From JBOHCT01 sp050699055 (GTDB taxonomy: Bacteria > Actinomycetota > Actinomycetes > Streptosporangiales > JBOHCT01), in assembly GCA_050699055.1 (NCBI GenBank), contig JBOHCT010000177.1, forward strand, positions 1 through 9,035: a DNA stretch of 9,035 bases, given 5' to 3'. Below the pieces are notes generated by a model that worked only from the letters and a program-made list of their open reading frames with translations, did not search any database and had not been told where the DNA came from. Shown here piece by piece: positions 1 through 6,844 of the stretch (positions within the stretch are counted from its first letter, which is position 1; the number at the start of each line of letters is the position of its first letter). The translations under genes were made by a program, and so were the position numbers.

Positions 1-168
1 GTGGTCGGCGGCGGTCAGGGGCTCGCGCCCGCGTACGAGCGCCTCTTCCGGCACGCGGACTGGGTGGAGCAGGTGTACGCGTCCGGCCAGCCGCTCGGCG
101 CCCTCGGCGCCGACGCTTTGTACCGCGCCAGGCATGCGGGGCGGGAGGGCCAGTGGCAGAGACCGTAG
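1..168 (+). CDS. 3' end of an unidentified gene (partial)
   Basis: Frame 1 is open from the window edge to TAG at 166-168 and gives the last 55 residues of a protein, ending AGREGQWQRP. The GTG at position 1 is probably only an internal valine codon. The fragment begins VVGGGQGLAPAYERLF and is rich in Ala, Arg and Gly; I cannot assign it to a family. It is probably real because its stop overlaps the next gene's start by 16 bases (153-168), the spacing of co-translated operon genes, and codon use matches its neighbours. It may be an earlier enzyme of the same catabolic cluster, but that is inference from position only. Confidence 0.55.
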   Translation: MVGGGQGLAPAYERLFRHADWVEQVYASGQPLGALGADALYRARHAGREGQWQRP

Positions 169-1172
169 CGATCACCGACTACGACTTCGGGGACGTCGAG
201 GTCGAGCGGTCCGTGATCGAGGCCGCCGGGTTCCGCCTCGACGCTCTCCAGTGCAAGAGTGAGGACGAGCTGGTCGCGAGCGCCGCCCGGGCGGCCGCCG
301 TCGTCACGCAGTACGCGACCGTGGGGGCCAAGTCCATCGCCAACCTCCCGCGGTTGCGTCACATCGCGCGGTACGGTGTGGGCACCGACATCGTCGACGT
401 GGACGCCGCGGCCGCGGCCGGGGTGCTGGTCACCAACGTGCCCGCCGACTACTGCCGCGACGAGGTGGCCGACCACGTGCTGGCGATGCTGTTGTTCTTC
501 GCGCGGGGGCTTCGAAGGTACGACGAGGCCACCCACCAGGGCACGTGGCGTTGGCAGGCCGCGGCGCCTCTCCGCCGGCTGCGCGGCTCCTGCCTCGGCA
601 TCGTCGGACTGGGCAACATCGGGCGCGCGATCGCCGAGCGGGCGCTCGGGTTTGGGCTCGACGTGCGGGCCCACGACCCATACGTCGAGGCCGAAGCGGC
701 GCGTCGCCGGCACGTACGGCTCACCGGGCTCGGGGAGCTGTTGGGCACAAGCGACTACGTCGCCGTCCAGGTGCCGCTCACCGAGGAGACCAGGGGCCTG
801 TTCAACGCGAGGACGATCGCCCAGATGAAACGTGGCGCCGTACTCGTCAACACCAGCCGCGGCCCGATCGTCGACTCCGGGGCTCTCTACGAGGCCCTCG
901 CGCGCGGCCACCTCGCCGGGGCCGCCGTGGACGACCTTCCCGAGGAGCCGGCGAAGCGCCGCACGTGGACCCCGGACAACCCGCTGTTCGGCCTGTCCAG
1001 CTGCATCATCACCCCACACGTCGCGTACTACAGCGAGGAGTCCCTGCGGTACGCACGCACCTTCGCCGCCCGCGAGGTCGTCCGGGTGCTGCGCGGTGAG
1101 CCGCCGCACTCGCCGGTAAACCTGGACCGGCTTCGGCCTGGCGGGAGGCGACTGCCCGGAGGAGGGAGCTAG
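153..1172 (+). CDS. D-2-hydroxyacid dehydrogenase, CtBP-like (NAD-dependent)
   Basis: A 339-residue protein of the D-isomer-specific 2-hydroxyacid dehydrogenase family, which interconverts 2-keto acids and D-2-hydroxy acids with NAD(H) in the cytoplasm. The Rossmann motif GLGNIG is at residues 152-157 and the acidic residue ending strand 2, D175, favours NAD over NADP. The catalytic triad is visible: R236 in NTSRGP, E265 in PEEP, and H289 in TPHVAYYSEES. The HVAYYSEES ending and the two-lobed layout (substrate lobe about 1-105 plus the C-terminal tail, nucleotide lobe about 106-290) resemble the C-terminal-binding-protein subgroup. The length is normal. The GTG start at 153 has GGGAGGG at 143-149 and overlaps the upstream gene by 16 bases. 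The next gene starts 3 bases after the stop, so the RraA-type enzyme is its likely pathway partner. The substrate cannot be read from the sequence; glyoxylate, hydroxypyruvate, phosphoglycerate or a sugar-derived 2-keto acid are all possible. Confidence 0.93.
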   Translation: MAETVAITDYDFGDVEVERSVIEAAGFRLDALQCKSEDELVASAARAAAVVTQYATVGAKSIANLPRLRHIARYGVGTDIVDVDAAAAAGVLVTNVPADYCRDEVADHVLAMLLFFARGLRRYDEATHQGTWRWQAAAPLRRLRGSCLGIVGLGNIGRAIAERALGFGLDVRAHDPYVEAEAARRRHVRLTGLGELLGTSDYVAVQVPLTEETRGLFNARTIAQMKRGAVLVNTSRGPIVDSGALYEALARGHLAGAAVDDLPEEPAKRRTWTPDNPLFGLSSCIITPHVAYYSEESLRYARTFAAREVVRVLRGEPPHSPVNLDRLRPGGRRLPGGGS

Positions 1173-1175
1173 ACC

Positions 1176-1838
1176 ATGACCACTGCTGCCGTCACCGGCG
1201 ACATGCTGGCCGAGTTCGCGAGGGTGGCCCGCTGCTACAGCGCCTCCGCCGTCTTCGCCGACGTCCAGGGTCGTGCCGGGGTGATGCACTCGTCGATGAA
1301 ACCCACCGATCGGGAGGGCGTCCTGGTCGGCCGGGCGCTGACCGTCCAACTGTCGCCCGGAGACCTTCAGGACCCGCTCGCCGCGCTCGACATCGTGCGG
1401 GCGGGTGATGTACCCGTCGTCGGCGCGGGGGGCGAGACGGAGACGTCGGTATGGGGTGGCCTCATGGGATCGCTGTTCAAGCTCAAGGGGTCGCCCGGGG
1501 CCGTCATCGACGGGGCCTGTCGAGACTGCGACGAGAACCGCGACCAGGGCTTCCGGGTGTTCGCTCGGTCCGTGACACCCCGCGGGACGCACACCATGTT
1601 CAGCGGCAGAAAAGACAACATCGCTCTCCAGGTCCCGGTCACCTGCGGCGGCGTTCTCGTACGTCCGGGAGATGTCATCGTGGGTGACGAACTGGGCGTG
1701 ACGGTTATCGCGTCGGAACACGCGGACGAGACTCTTCGGCTGGCGCGGGACCAGGCCGAGCGCGAGGAGGCCACCCGCGAGAAGATAGCCGCCGGGTGGA
1801 ATGTCGAGCAGCTATTGGCCGAGTTTGGGCGGCTCTGA
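1176..1838 (+). CDS. RraA-family aldolase/oxaloacetate decarboxylase-like protein
   Basis: A 220-residue protein of the RraA/HMG-CHA aldolase fold (formerly misnamed MenG). The family core is visible: GGETETSVWGGLMG at 85-98, GAVIDGACRD at 108-117 and VFARSVTPRG at 128-137, then PGDVIVGDELGVTVI at 164-178. The active-site pattern G-X20-R-D-X2-E is complete as G95, R116, D117 and E120. In studied RraA-like proteins this pattern goes with divalent-metal-dependent cleavage of 4-hydroxy-4-methyl-2-oxoglutarate and decarboxylation of oxaloacetate, while E. coli RraA, the RNase E inhibitor, lacks a complete motif. I therefore infer an enzyme rather than an RNase E regulator. The C-terminal 40 residues are a charged helix. 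The ATG at 1176 has GGAGGAGGGA at 1158-1167 and follows the dehydrogenase stop after 3 bases. It probably acts on a 2-keto acid handled by that dehydrogenase; the physiological substrate is unknown. Confidence 0.9.
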   Translation: MTTAAVTGDMLAEFARVARCYSASAVFADVQGRAGVMHSSMKPTDREGVLVGRALTVQLSPGDLQDPLAALDIVRAGDVPVVGAGGETETSVWGGLMGSLFKLKGSPGAVIDGACRDCDENRDQGFRVFARSVTPRGTHTMFSGRKDNIALQVPVTCGGVLVRPGDVIVGDELGVTVIASEHADETLRLARDQAEREEATREKIAAGWNVEQLLAEFGRL

Positions 1839-1892
1839 GTCCATCTCGTCCGCAGATCTTCCCTGATCTCGTCGCTGAAGGAGGAAGTTACC

Positions 1893-2396
1893 GTGGCAGG
1901 CGAAGCGTACCCGAAGACGTTTTCCCATGTCGGGCTCAGCGTGCCTGACCTGGATCGCGCCGTCGACTTCTACACCTCGGTCATGGGCTGGTACGTCATC
2001 ATGCCGCCGACCGAGATCGTGGAGGACGACAGTGCGGTCGGGGTGATGTGCAAGGACGTGTTCGGCACCGGGTGGGGCGGCTTCCGCATCGCACACTTGT
2101 CCACCGCCGACAGAATCGGTGTCGAGATGTTCGAGTTCAGGAACAACGAGCGGCCGCAGGACAACCTCGAGTACTGGAAGACCGGAATTTTCCACTTCTG
2201 CGTACAGGATCCGGATCTGGAGGGCCTGGCCAAGAGCATAGTGGACGCCGGCGGTAAGCAGAGAATGCCGGTGCGTTACTACTACCCCAACGAGAAACCG
2301 TACCGGATGGTCTACTGCGAGGACCCCTTCGGAAACATCATCGAGATCTACAGTCACAGCTACGAGTTGACCTACTCCGCGGGGGCGTACCAGTGA
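1893..2396 (+). CDS. VOC-family (glyoxalase/dioxygenase-fold) metalloenzyme
   Basis: A 167-residue protein with two beta-alpha-beta-beta-beta units of the vicinal-oxygen-chelate fold. The first opens with FSHVGLSVPDLDRAVDFY (10-27) and the second with GIFHFCVQDPDLEGLAKSI (98-116). It ends in the classic YCEDPFGNIIEIYSHS (141-156). Likely metal ligands are H12, E78 (in VEMFEF), H101 and E151, so the site looks complete. The fold covers glyoxalase I, epimerases, extradiol dioxygenases and isomerases; the cluster context favours an isomerase, epimerase or lyase on a pathway intermediate, which is inference. The GTG start at 1893 has a near-perfect Shine-Dalgarno AAGGAGGAAG at 1878-1887. The gene lies 54 bases after the RraA-type gene. 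That gap holds two copies of ATCTCGTC (1843-1850 and 1866-1873) and no clear terminator, so co-transcription is likely. Confidence 0.88.
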   Translation: MAGEAYPKTFSHVGLSVPDLDRAVDFYTSVMGWYVIMPPTEIVEDDSAVGVMCKDVFGTGWGGFRIAHLSTADRIGVEMFEFRNNERPQDNLEYWKTGIFHFCVQDPDLEGLAKSIVDAGGKQRMPVRYYYPNEKPYRMVYCEDPFGNIIEIYSHSYELTYSAGAYQ

Positions 2397-2409
2397 CCCG
2401 GCGGCGCTG

Positions 2410-2472
2410 ATCAAGATCTCGGTCTGCGGTCCGTGGCCGCACTTGCCCATCAAGATCTCGCTCTGCGGTCCG
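2410..2472. repeat. Tandem 24-base direct repeat, putative operator pair
   Basis: Two copies of a 24-base sequence occupy 2410-2433 and 2449-2472 and differ at a single base (position 13, G in the first, C in the second). Each begins ATCAAGATCTCG and ends CTGCGGTCCG. The offset is 39 bases with a 15-base unrelated spacer. They lie in the 138-base gap between the VOC gene and the binding-protein gene, about 60-125 bases upstream of the latter's start. That position suits paired binding sites for a regulator of the transport genes. A recent small duplication is the alternative. No regulator gene is present in the window. Confidence 0.75.
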
Positions 2473-2534
2473 AGACGGCAGAATACTGCGCAGCCAGACC
2501 ACCGACACGGATCACGACGAGGAGGACATCGGTG

Positions 2535-3887
2535 ATGGCTTCCAAACTGACGACGAGGCCGATGAGCCGCCGCGCCTTCCTGGGGAGGGCAGCGTCGGCC
2601 GCGGGGCTGGTGGGCCTGGGCGGGCCCCTGGTCGCGTGCAACCCTCCGACCCAGGGAGGCGGCGCGTCAGGCAAGACCCCACTCGACTTCGTCATCTGGA
2701 GCTACAACGTCAAAACGGTCCAGAAGTTCATCAAGCAGTTCGAGGAGAAGTACGGCAAGGCCCCGGTCGACCTTACGGACATCTCGTGGAACGCCTACCA
2801 CGCGTCCATGGTCAACCGTTTCCACTCCGAGACCCCGATGGACGTCGTCTACAACGGAGGAAACTGGCTCCCCGAGTTCAGCAAGGCGGGATGGGTCGTC
2901 TCGCTCGAGGACCATTTCGACTGGGTCAAGGAGTACGAGGACAAGACCTTCGACTTCGCCTGGCAGGACATGTCCTACAACGGCAAGGTGTACGGCCTCC
3001 CCTACTACGCGGACACGATCTCGTTCCTCTACAACAAGAAGATCCTCGAGGACGCGGGCATCAACAAGCCGCCCGAGACGTGGGAAGAGCTGACGGACCA
3101 GGCGAAGCGGCTGCAGAAGAAGGGGATGGACTACCCCTTCGTCTTCGAGCTCGCCCAGGACCTGCCGACCATCACCGGCGCGTTCACCAGCATGGTGTTC
3201 GGTCGCGGCGGCAACATGTTCGACGAGGACGCGAACGCGATGTGGACCGACCCGAAGAGCGCCGCGGCCGAGCAGATGACATGGCTGGTCGACGCGGCGA
3301 AGAAGGACAAGATCCTCACGTTCGCCCCGCACGAGACCGATGTCGTACGGGAGCTCGGCGCGGGCCGCCATGCCTTCACCGTCCTCTTCAACTACAACCT
3401 CCAGTCGCTCAACAACAAGGCCCGGTCGGGCAGGGCGGGTCAGTTCGCGCTCGCGCAGATGCCGGGCGAGACACACGAGTGCTACGGGTTCGCGAAGTTC
3501 TACAACATGACGCACATGGCCGTCGACCGCGGCGACGACGTGGTGGACGCCTGCGGGCGGTTCATCGAGTACTTCGGCGGCGAGACCGACGGCAAGTACG
3601 TCGTGGCGAAGGAGTGGGCCCTCAGCTCGGGGCTGGGCTTCGGGCAGAAGCCGCTGCTGGACGACCCGGACGTGCGCAAGTCGCTCTCGCAGTGGATGGA
3701 CCTCGAGACGCGACGCAAGCAGCTGGAGCTGGCCCGCGCGCAGCGCTACACCGTCTGGTTCGGCGTATGGGACGAGTTCTTCCGGCGCGAGTACGTGAAC
3801 GCGCTATCGGGAAACGGGGACGCCGACTCGGCCCTGGAGGCGACCGCCCAGAAGTGGAAGCAGCTGAAACGGAAGTACACCGGGTGA
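2535..3887 (+). CDS. ABC transporter substrate-binding lipoprotein (family 1, carbohydrate type)
   Basis: A 450-residue extracellular binding protein that would capture the solute and deliver it to the two permeases that follow. The N-terminus is a twin-arginine lipoprotein signal: SRRAFLG at 11-17, a hydrophobic Ala/Gly/Leu stretch at 19-33, and the lipobox LVAC with lipidated C35, followed by a Pro/Gly-rich linker. The mature part shows family 1 features such as DVVYNGGNWLPEFSKAGWVVSL, the YGLPYYADTISFLYNKKILEDAGI region near 155-180, and PPETWEEL shortly after. I chose the ATG at 2535 because AGGAGG at 2519-2524 precedes it and the signal peptide then starts properly. A GTG one codon earlier (2532) is equally well spaced. 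The frame stays open upstream to about 2433 but that extension has no ribosome site. Ligand class is inferred as sugar, polyol or derivative. The stop overlaps the next start (GTGA, 3884-3887). Confidence 0.93.
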   Translation: MASKLTTRPMSRRAFLGRAASAAGLVGLGGPLVACNPPTQGGGASGKTPLDFVIWSYNVKTVQKFIKQFEEKYGKAPVDLTDISWNAYHASMVNRFHSETPMDVVYNGGNWLPEFSKAGWVVSLEDHFDWVKEYEDKTFDFAWQDMSYNGKVYGLPYYADTISFLYNKKILEDAGINKPPETWEELTDQAKRLQKKGMDYPFVFELAQDLPTITGAFTSMVFGRGGNMFDEDANAMWTDPKSAAAEQMTWLVDAAKKDKILTFAPHETDVVRELGAGRHAFTVLFNYNLQSLNNKARSGRAGQFALAQMPGETHECYGFAKFYNMTHMAVDRGDDVVDACGRFIEYFGGETDGKYVVAKEWALSSGLGFGQKPLLDDPDVRKSLSQWMDLETRRKQLELARAQRYTVWFGVWDEFFRREYVNALSGNGDADSALEATAQKWKQLKRKYTG

Positions 3888-4849
3888 CGACGGGGCACCC
3901 CATGGAGGAAGGGACCATCGAGCGGGCCGGCACGGTCCGCGGGGCGGGCGGCCGCGGAGCGAGCCGCCGCGCCGCCAGGCGGGCGCCGGGCCTTTACCTG
4001 GTGGCGCCGGCCGTGCTGGTGACCGCCATCTTCACCCTCTACCCCTTCGCCTACGCGGCTTACACGAGCGTCCGGGAGTCGTCGCCGCTGCTGGAGGCAA
4101 GATTCGTAGGGCTGGAGAACTACCGCGACGTCGTCACGAGCGCGTACTTTCTCCAGGCGGCCACGACCACGATCATCTTCACGGCTGTCGCGGTCCCGAT
4201 CCTCGTGACGCTCGGCGTGCTGGTCGCCTCACTGCTCAACGAGCGGTTCTTCGGCAACACGTTCCTCCGCGCCGCGATGCTGCTGCCCTGGGGGATCCCC
4301 GCGACCGCCGCGGGCGTGATCTGGAAGTGGATCTTCCTCGACGGCTCGGGTGCCCTCAACGCCGGCCTGTACGCGTCGGGCGCAACCAACGAGTACATCC
4401 ACTGGCTCACGACCCCGAACCTCGCCCGCATGGTGATCGTGGTCGTCTTCATCTGGACCCAGCTGCCGCTGGTGAGCATCCTGCTGCTGGCGGCCCTGCA
4501 GCGGGTCCCCGATGAGCTGTACGACGCCGCCGCGGTCGACGGAGCGCACGTCCTCGCCCGTTTCCGGCACGTGACCCTGCCCGGCATCCGCCCGATGCTC
4601 GTGATCGTGGCGGCCTACGAGGTGCTGATCGCCTTCGCGACCTTCGATCTCGTGTACACGCTCACCGGCGGCGGCCCGGGCAGCGCGACGATGCTGATCA
4701 GCTACTTCATCTGGTCGGAGACGTTCGGCCAGCTGAGCTTCGGCGGCGGTGCCGCGCTCGCGGTCGTGATCGCCCTGGCGTCGCTTTTCGCGATCTTCGT
4801 GGTGCTCCGCGCCATGCCGACCGATGCCCTCATGGAGGAGGAGCGATGA
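3884..4849 (+). CDS. ABC transporter permease, MalF/UgpA type
   Basis: A membrane protein of 321 residues from the GTG at 3884. It has a basic cytoplasmic N-terminus (about 20-35, rich in Arg) and six predicted membrane segments at roughly 36-60, 95-118, 128-148, 183-205, 235-255 and 288-310. The cytoplasmic EAA loop that docks the ATPase is visible as DELYDAAAVDG (210-220) followed by FRHVTLPGIRP. With the next gene it forms the translocation pore for the upstream binding protein. The GTG start overlaps the binding-protein stop in GTGA, typical of translational coupling. An ATG at 3902 would remove only six residues and cannot be excluded, since neither has a strong Shine-Dalgarno. The substrate is unknown. 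The reading frame is open far upstream, but that part is out of frame with the binding-protein gene and is not coding. Confidence 0.92.
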   Translation: MTTGHPMEEGTIERAGTVRGAGGRGASRRAARRAPGLYLVAPAVLVTAIFTLYPFAYAAYTSVRESSPLLEARFVGLENYRDVVTSAYFLQAATTTIIFTAVAVPILVTLGVLVASLLNERFFGNTFLRAAMLLPWGIPATAAGVIWKWIFLDGSGALNAGLYASGATNEYIHWLTTPNLARMVIVVVFIWTQLPLVSILLLAALQRVPDELYDAAAVDGAHVLARFRHVTLPGIRPMLVIVAAYEVLIAFATFDLVYTLTGGGPGSATMLISYFIWSETFGQLSFGGGAALAVVIALASLFAIFVVLRAMPTDALMEEER

Positions 4850-5736
4850 GGGTCCGCACGGCGCCCAAGCGCGTCCTCGTCTACGTCTCGGCGATCTTCC
4901 TGACCATCTTCTGGTGTGGGCCGTTCGCGCTGGTCGCCCTCGGCAGCGTGATCCCGGAGGGCAACCTCTTCTCCTTCCCGCCGCACTGGTTCGCCGACCC
5001 GCCGTTCCTCGGCAACTACAAGTACATCCTCTTCGGGGAGGTGCCGCAGACGTACCTGCAACGCGGCGCGCTGCGCTCGACGATCTCCGAGGAGGCGCGG
5101 TGGGTGCCGTACGCGATGTTCAACAGCTTCGTCGTCGCGTTGCTTGTCACGCTGATCACCCTGATCCTCGCGAGCCTGGCCGCGTACGCGTACGCGCGGC
5201 TGCGCTTCCCCGCACGGAAGGGAACGTTTCTCTTCGTGCTGCTGAGCCGGCTGATCCCCACCGTCGCGCTCGCGGTGCCGTACTACGCGATCGTGCAGAG
5301 TTTCGGGCTGCTCAACACCCGCATCGCGCTGATCGCGATGTACACGGCGCTGACGCTGCCGTTCGCCGTGCTCATCCTCACGCTGTACTTCCGCGGCATC
5401 CCCAAGGAGATCGACGAGGCGGCGCGCGTCGAGGGCGCCGGGCCGCTCAAGAACCTGTGGTACGTCACGCTGCCGCTGTCGCTGCCGAGCCTCGTCGGCG
5501 CCGGCCTGTTCACGTTCATGCTGGCCTACGGCGAGTTCCTGCTCGCGCTGCTCATCGTGAACTCCAGGCTGGTGCGGACGCTGCCGGTCACGCTGGGAGT
5601 GCTGTCCACCAACCCGGACGTATCCTGGGGGATCCTGATGGCCGCGATCATGATCGGCAGCGTCCCCACGATGCTCCTGGTGTACCCGGTGTGGCGGTTC
5701 ATGGTGCGGGGGCTGACGACGGGGGCGACGAGGTGA
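4846..5736 (+). CDS. ABC transporter permease, MalG/UgpE type
   Basis: A 296-residue inner-membrane permease, the partner of the preceding MalF-type subunit. Membrane segments lie near 9-32, 93-117, 127-150, 158-181, 213-238 and 261-282. The EAA loop reads IPKEIDEAARVEGAG (185-199), with E191, A192, A193 and G197 in the canonical places, followed by LWYVTLPLSLPSL. A fairly long external loop (about 33-90) is normal for this class. The start overlaps the previous stop (ATGA, 4846-4849) and GGAGGAG just upstream serves as ribosome site. The stop in turn overlaps the creatininase-family start (GTGA, 5733-5736). No ATP-binding subunit follows. Actinomycete carbohydrate importers commonly share a single ATPase (MsiK) encoded elsewhere, which would explain this. 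Confidence 0.93.
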   Translation: MRVRTAPKRVLVYVSAIFLTIFWCGPFALVALGSVIPEGNLFSFPPHWFADPPFLGNYKYILFGEVPQTYLQRGALRSTISEEARWVPYAMFNSFVVALLVTLITLILASLAAYAYARLRFPARKGTFLFVLLSRLIPTVALAVPYYAIVQSFGLLNTRIALIAMYTALTLPFAVLILTLYFRGIPKEIDEAARVEGAGPLKNLWYVTLPLSLPSLVGAGLFTFMLAYGEFLLALLIVNSRLVRTLPVTLGVLSTNPDVSWGILMAAIMIGSVPTMLLVYPVWRFMVRGLTTGATR

Positions 5737-6509
5737 GCGAGCACACGGGCGCACGCCGGGTCGCCCTGGCGGAGATGACCTCACCGGAGGCGGGCGAGGC
5801 GCTGTCGCGGGCGCGGGTCGCCCTGGTGCCGGTCGGCGCCACCGAGCAGCACGGGCCGAACATGACGCTGCAGACCGACAGTGCGGTCGCGTACGAGCTG
5901 GCCGTGCGGACCGCCGCGGCGATGCACCCGCGCGCGGTCGTGGCGCCGACCGTGCCGTACGGGGTGAGCTACCACCACATGGCGTTCCCCGGCACGATGA
6001 CCCTGTCGCCCGAGACGTTCCAGTCCGTCGTCCGCGAGGTGGTGGAGAGCCTGCACCGGCACGGCGTCGAGCGGTTCCTGATCGTGGACGGGCACGGCGG
6101 CAACCAGGGCGCCCTCGACGTCCTCATGACCACGTTGAGGTTCCGGCTCGGGGTCCGGGCCGCGTATCTCTTCTACTTCACGCTCGTCGACGACCTCATC
6201 CACGAGCGGGTGCGATCGCCGTGGTGGGGCCACGCGTGCGAGGTCGAGGCCTCGATCGGCCTGGCGCTGCGGCCCGACCTCGTACGCCGCGAGGCGTTGC
6301 GGGCGGGCGCGGTGCGCGGCTCGTCCCTGCCCCACACCAATCCGAACGCCAGCCCGAGGCTCGGCTTCCCGCTGGCGTTCGACGACATCACCGATAACGG
6401 CGCGCTTGGCGACGCCCGGCTGGCCGACCCGGACTTCGGGGCCGCGCTCGCGGGCGCCGCGGTCGAGCGGACCGTCGAGTTCCTCGAGCGCTTCATCGAC
6501 GAGGGGTGA
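5733..6509 (+). CDS. Creatininase-family metallohydrolase
   Basis: A 258-residue protein with the creatininase-fold signatures: VPVGATEQHGP at 32-42, D49, FPGTMTLS at 85-92, VDGHGGNQG at 118-126 and GHACEVEAS at 166-174. The expected metal ligands are E38, H40, D49, H121 and a carboxylate from E170 or E172. The family hydrolyses cyclic amides (creatinine, formamidopyrimidines) and includes members acting on mycofactocin precursors. From memory, an inositol-pathway member is reported to open a beta-diketone ring. P. putida creatininase has a YE in place of the GG of DGHGGN, so true creatininase activity is unlikely. The GTG start overlaps the permease stop by 4 bases; an open frame continues upstream through the permease gene but is not coding there. 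As the last gene of a transport operon it probably makes the first hydrolytic cut of the imported compound (inference). It ends 5 bases before a minus-strand pseudogene. Confidence 0.9.
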   Translation: MSEHTGARRVALAEMTSPEAGEALSRARVALVPVGATEQHGPNMTLQTDSAVAYELAVRTAAAMHPRAVVAPTVPYGVSYHHMAFPGTMTLSPETFQSVVREVVESLHRHGVERFLIVDGHGGNQGALDVLMTTLRFRLGVRAAYLFYFTLVDDLIHERVRSPWWGHACEVEASIGLALRPDLVRREALRAGAVRGSSLPHTNPNASPRLGFPLAFDDITDNGALGDARLADPDFGAALAGAAVERTVEFLERFIDEG

Positions 6510-6514
6510 GCGCC

Positions 6515-6694
6515 TTAAGCGGTGTCGTCGCCGACGTGCTCGGTGTCGTGCATGCGTTTGGCGAGCTCCGCGCAGCGCTCGTGCGGCGCGGCGACGAAGT
6601 CCAGGAGAATGGCGGCGCTCTCGACGACGTTCGAGCCGCCTTGCTGAAGAGGGTGAAGAACTTCTCGTTCCGCGGCTGCATCCGTAGGGCCCAT
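6515..6694 (-). pseudogene. 5' remnant of a DUF47 (PhoU-like) phosphate-transport regulator
   Basis: Read on the minus strand from an ATG at 6681, one frame gives MQPRNEKFFTLFSKA. A second frame, one base out of register, continues SNVVESAAILLDFVA and ends AKRMHDTEHVGDDTA before TAA at 6517-6515. Joined at about 6634-6642 by adding one base, they align without gaps to the N-terminal helices of DUF47 proteins as I remember them (pattern FF-LF-x4-x-NVVE-A-LL and EH-GDD-T). DUF47 proteins are about 200 residues and usually accompany Pit phosphate transporters; only about 55 residues remain, so the gene is both frameshifted and truncated. An ATG at 6694 in the second frame has GGGGAGG (plus-strand 6702-6708) and would give an uninterrupted 59-residue product with a scrambled first 20 residues, so a short peptide could still be made. 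No trace of the rest of the gene exists in the window. Confidence 0.68.
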
Positions 6695-6753
6695 GGGAGA
6701 TCCTCCCCGGCCGGCGGTACCGCCGTACGCAACGCGTCGCCGCTACGCGAGGC

Positions 6754-6778
6754 GATTGTCCGTCCACAGCGGACGATC
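6754..6778. repeat. Inverted repeat in the divergent intergenic region
   Basis: Arms GATTGTCCG (6754-6762) and CGGACGATC (6770-6778) pair at 8 of 9 positions around a 7-base loop. No T-run follows on either strand, so an intrinsic terminator is unlikely. The repeat lies in the leader of the DUF47 remnant (minus strand), downstream of the candidate minus promoter, and could be an operator. Function is unknown. Confidence 0.5.
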
Positions 6779-6815
6779 AAAAGCAAGGAGGGTAACCACT
6801 CCCTGCCACTTTTAA

Positions 6816-6844
6816 TGTATAGCACACCGGGGGGCTTGCGGCAA
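6816..6844 (-). promoter_or_regulatory. Candidate sigma-70-type promoter reading leftward
   Basis: On the minus strand TTGCCG (plus 6839-6844) and TATACA (plus 6816-6821) are separated by exactly 17 bases, and each matches the vegetative consensus at 4 of 6 positions. The -35 hexamer sits inside the right half of the CTTGC-G-GCAAG palindrome. Transcription would run toward the DUF47 remnant with a leader of about 110 bases. It may be the surviving promoter of that gene, or one arm of a two-way RAE promoter. Confidence 0.4.

Noticed and set aside
15..1721. A 568-codon open frame on the minus strand across the dehydrogenase and RraA genes
   Set aside because: It is the GC-rich antisense shadow of two well-supported genes; its composition (Arg, Gly, Pro, His, Asp) is unnatural and no domain is recognisable.
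2433..2534. Longer N-terminus for the binding protein starting at 2433
   Set aside because: It would bury the twin-arginine lipoprotein signal 34 residues inside, has no Shine-Dalgarno, and would run through the direct repeat.
2636..3883. Upstream part of a long + strand frame that ends as the first permease
   Set aside because: Over this range the frame is out of register with the binding-protein gene and reads as Arg/Gly-rich nonsense; only the part from GTG 3884 shows permease features.
4824..5732. Upstream part of the + strand frame ending as the creatininase-family gene, which would suggest a fusion
   Set aside because: It overlaps the second permease out of frame and has no recognisable sequence; the GTG at 5733 with GTGA overlap is a normal start.
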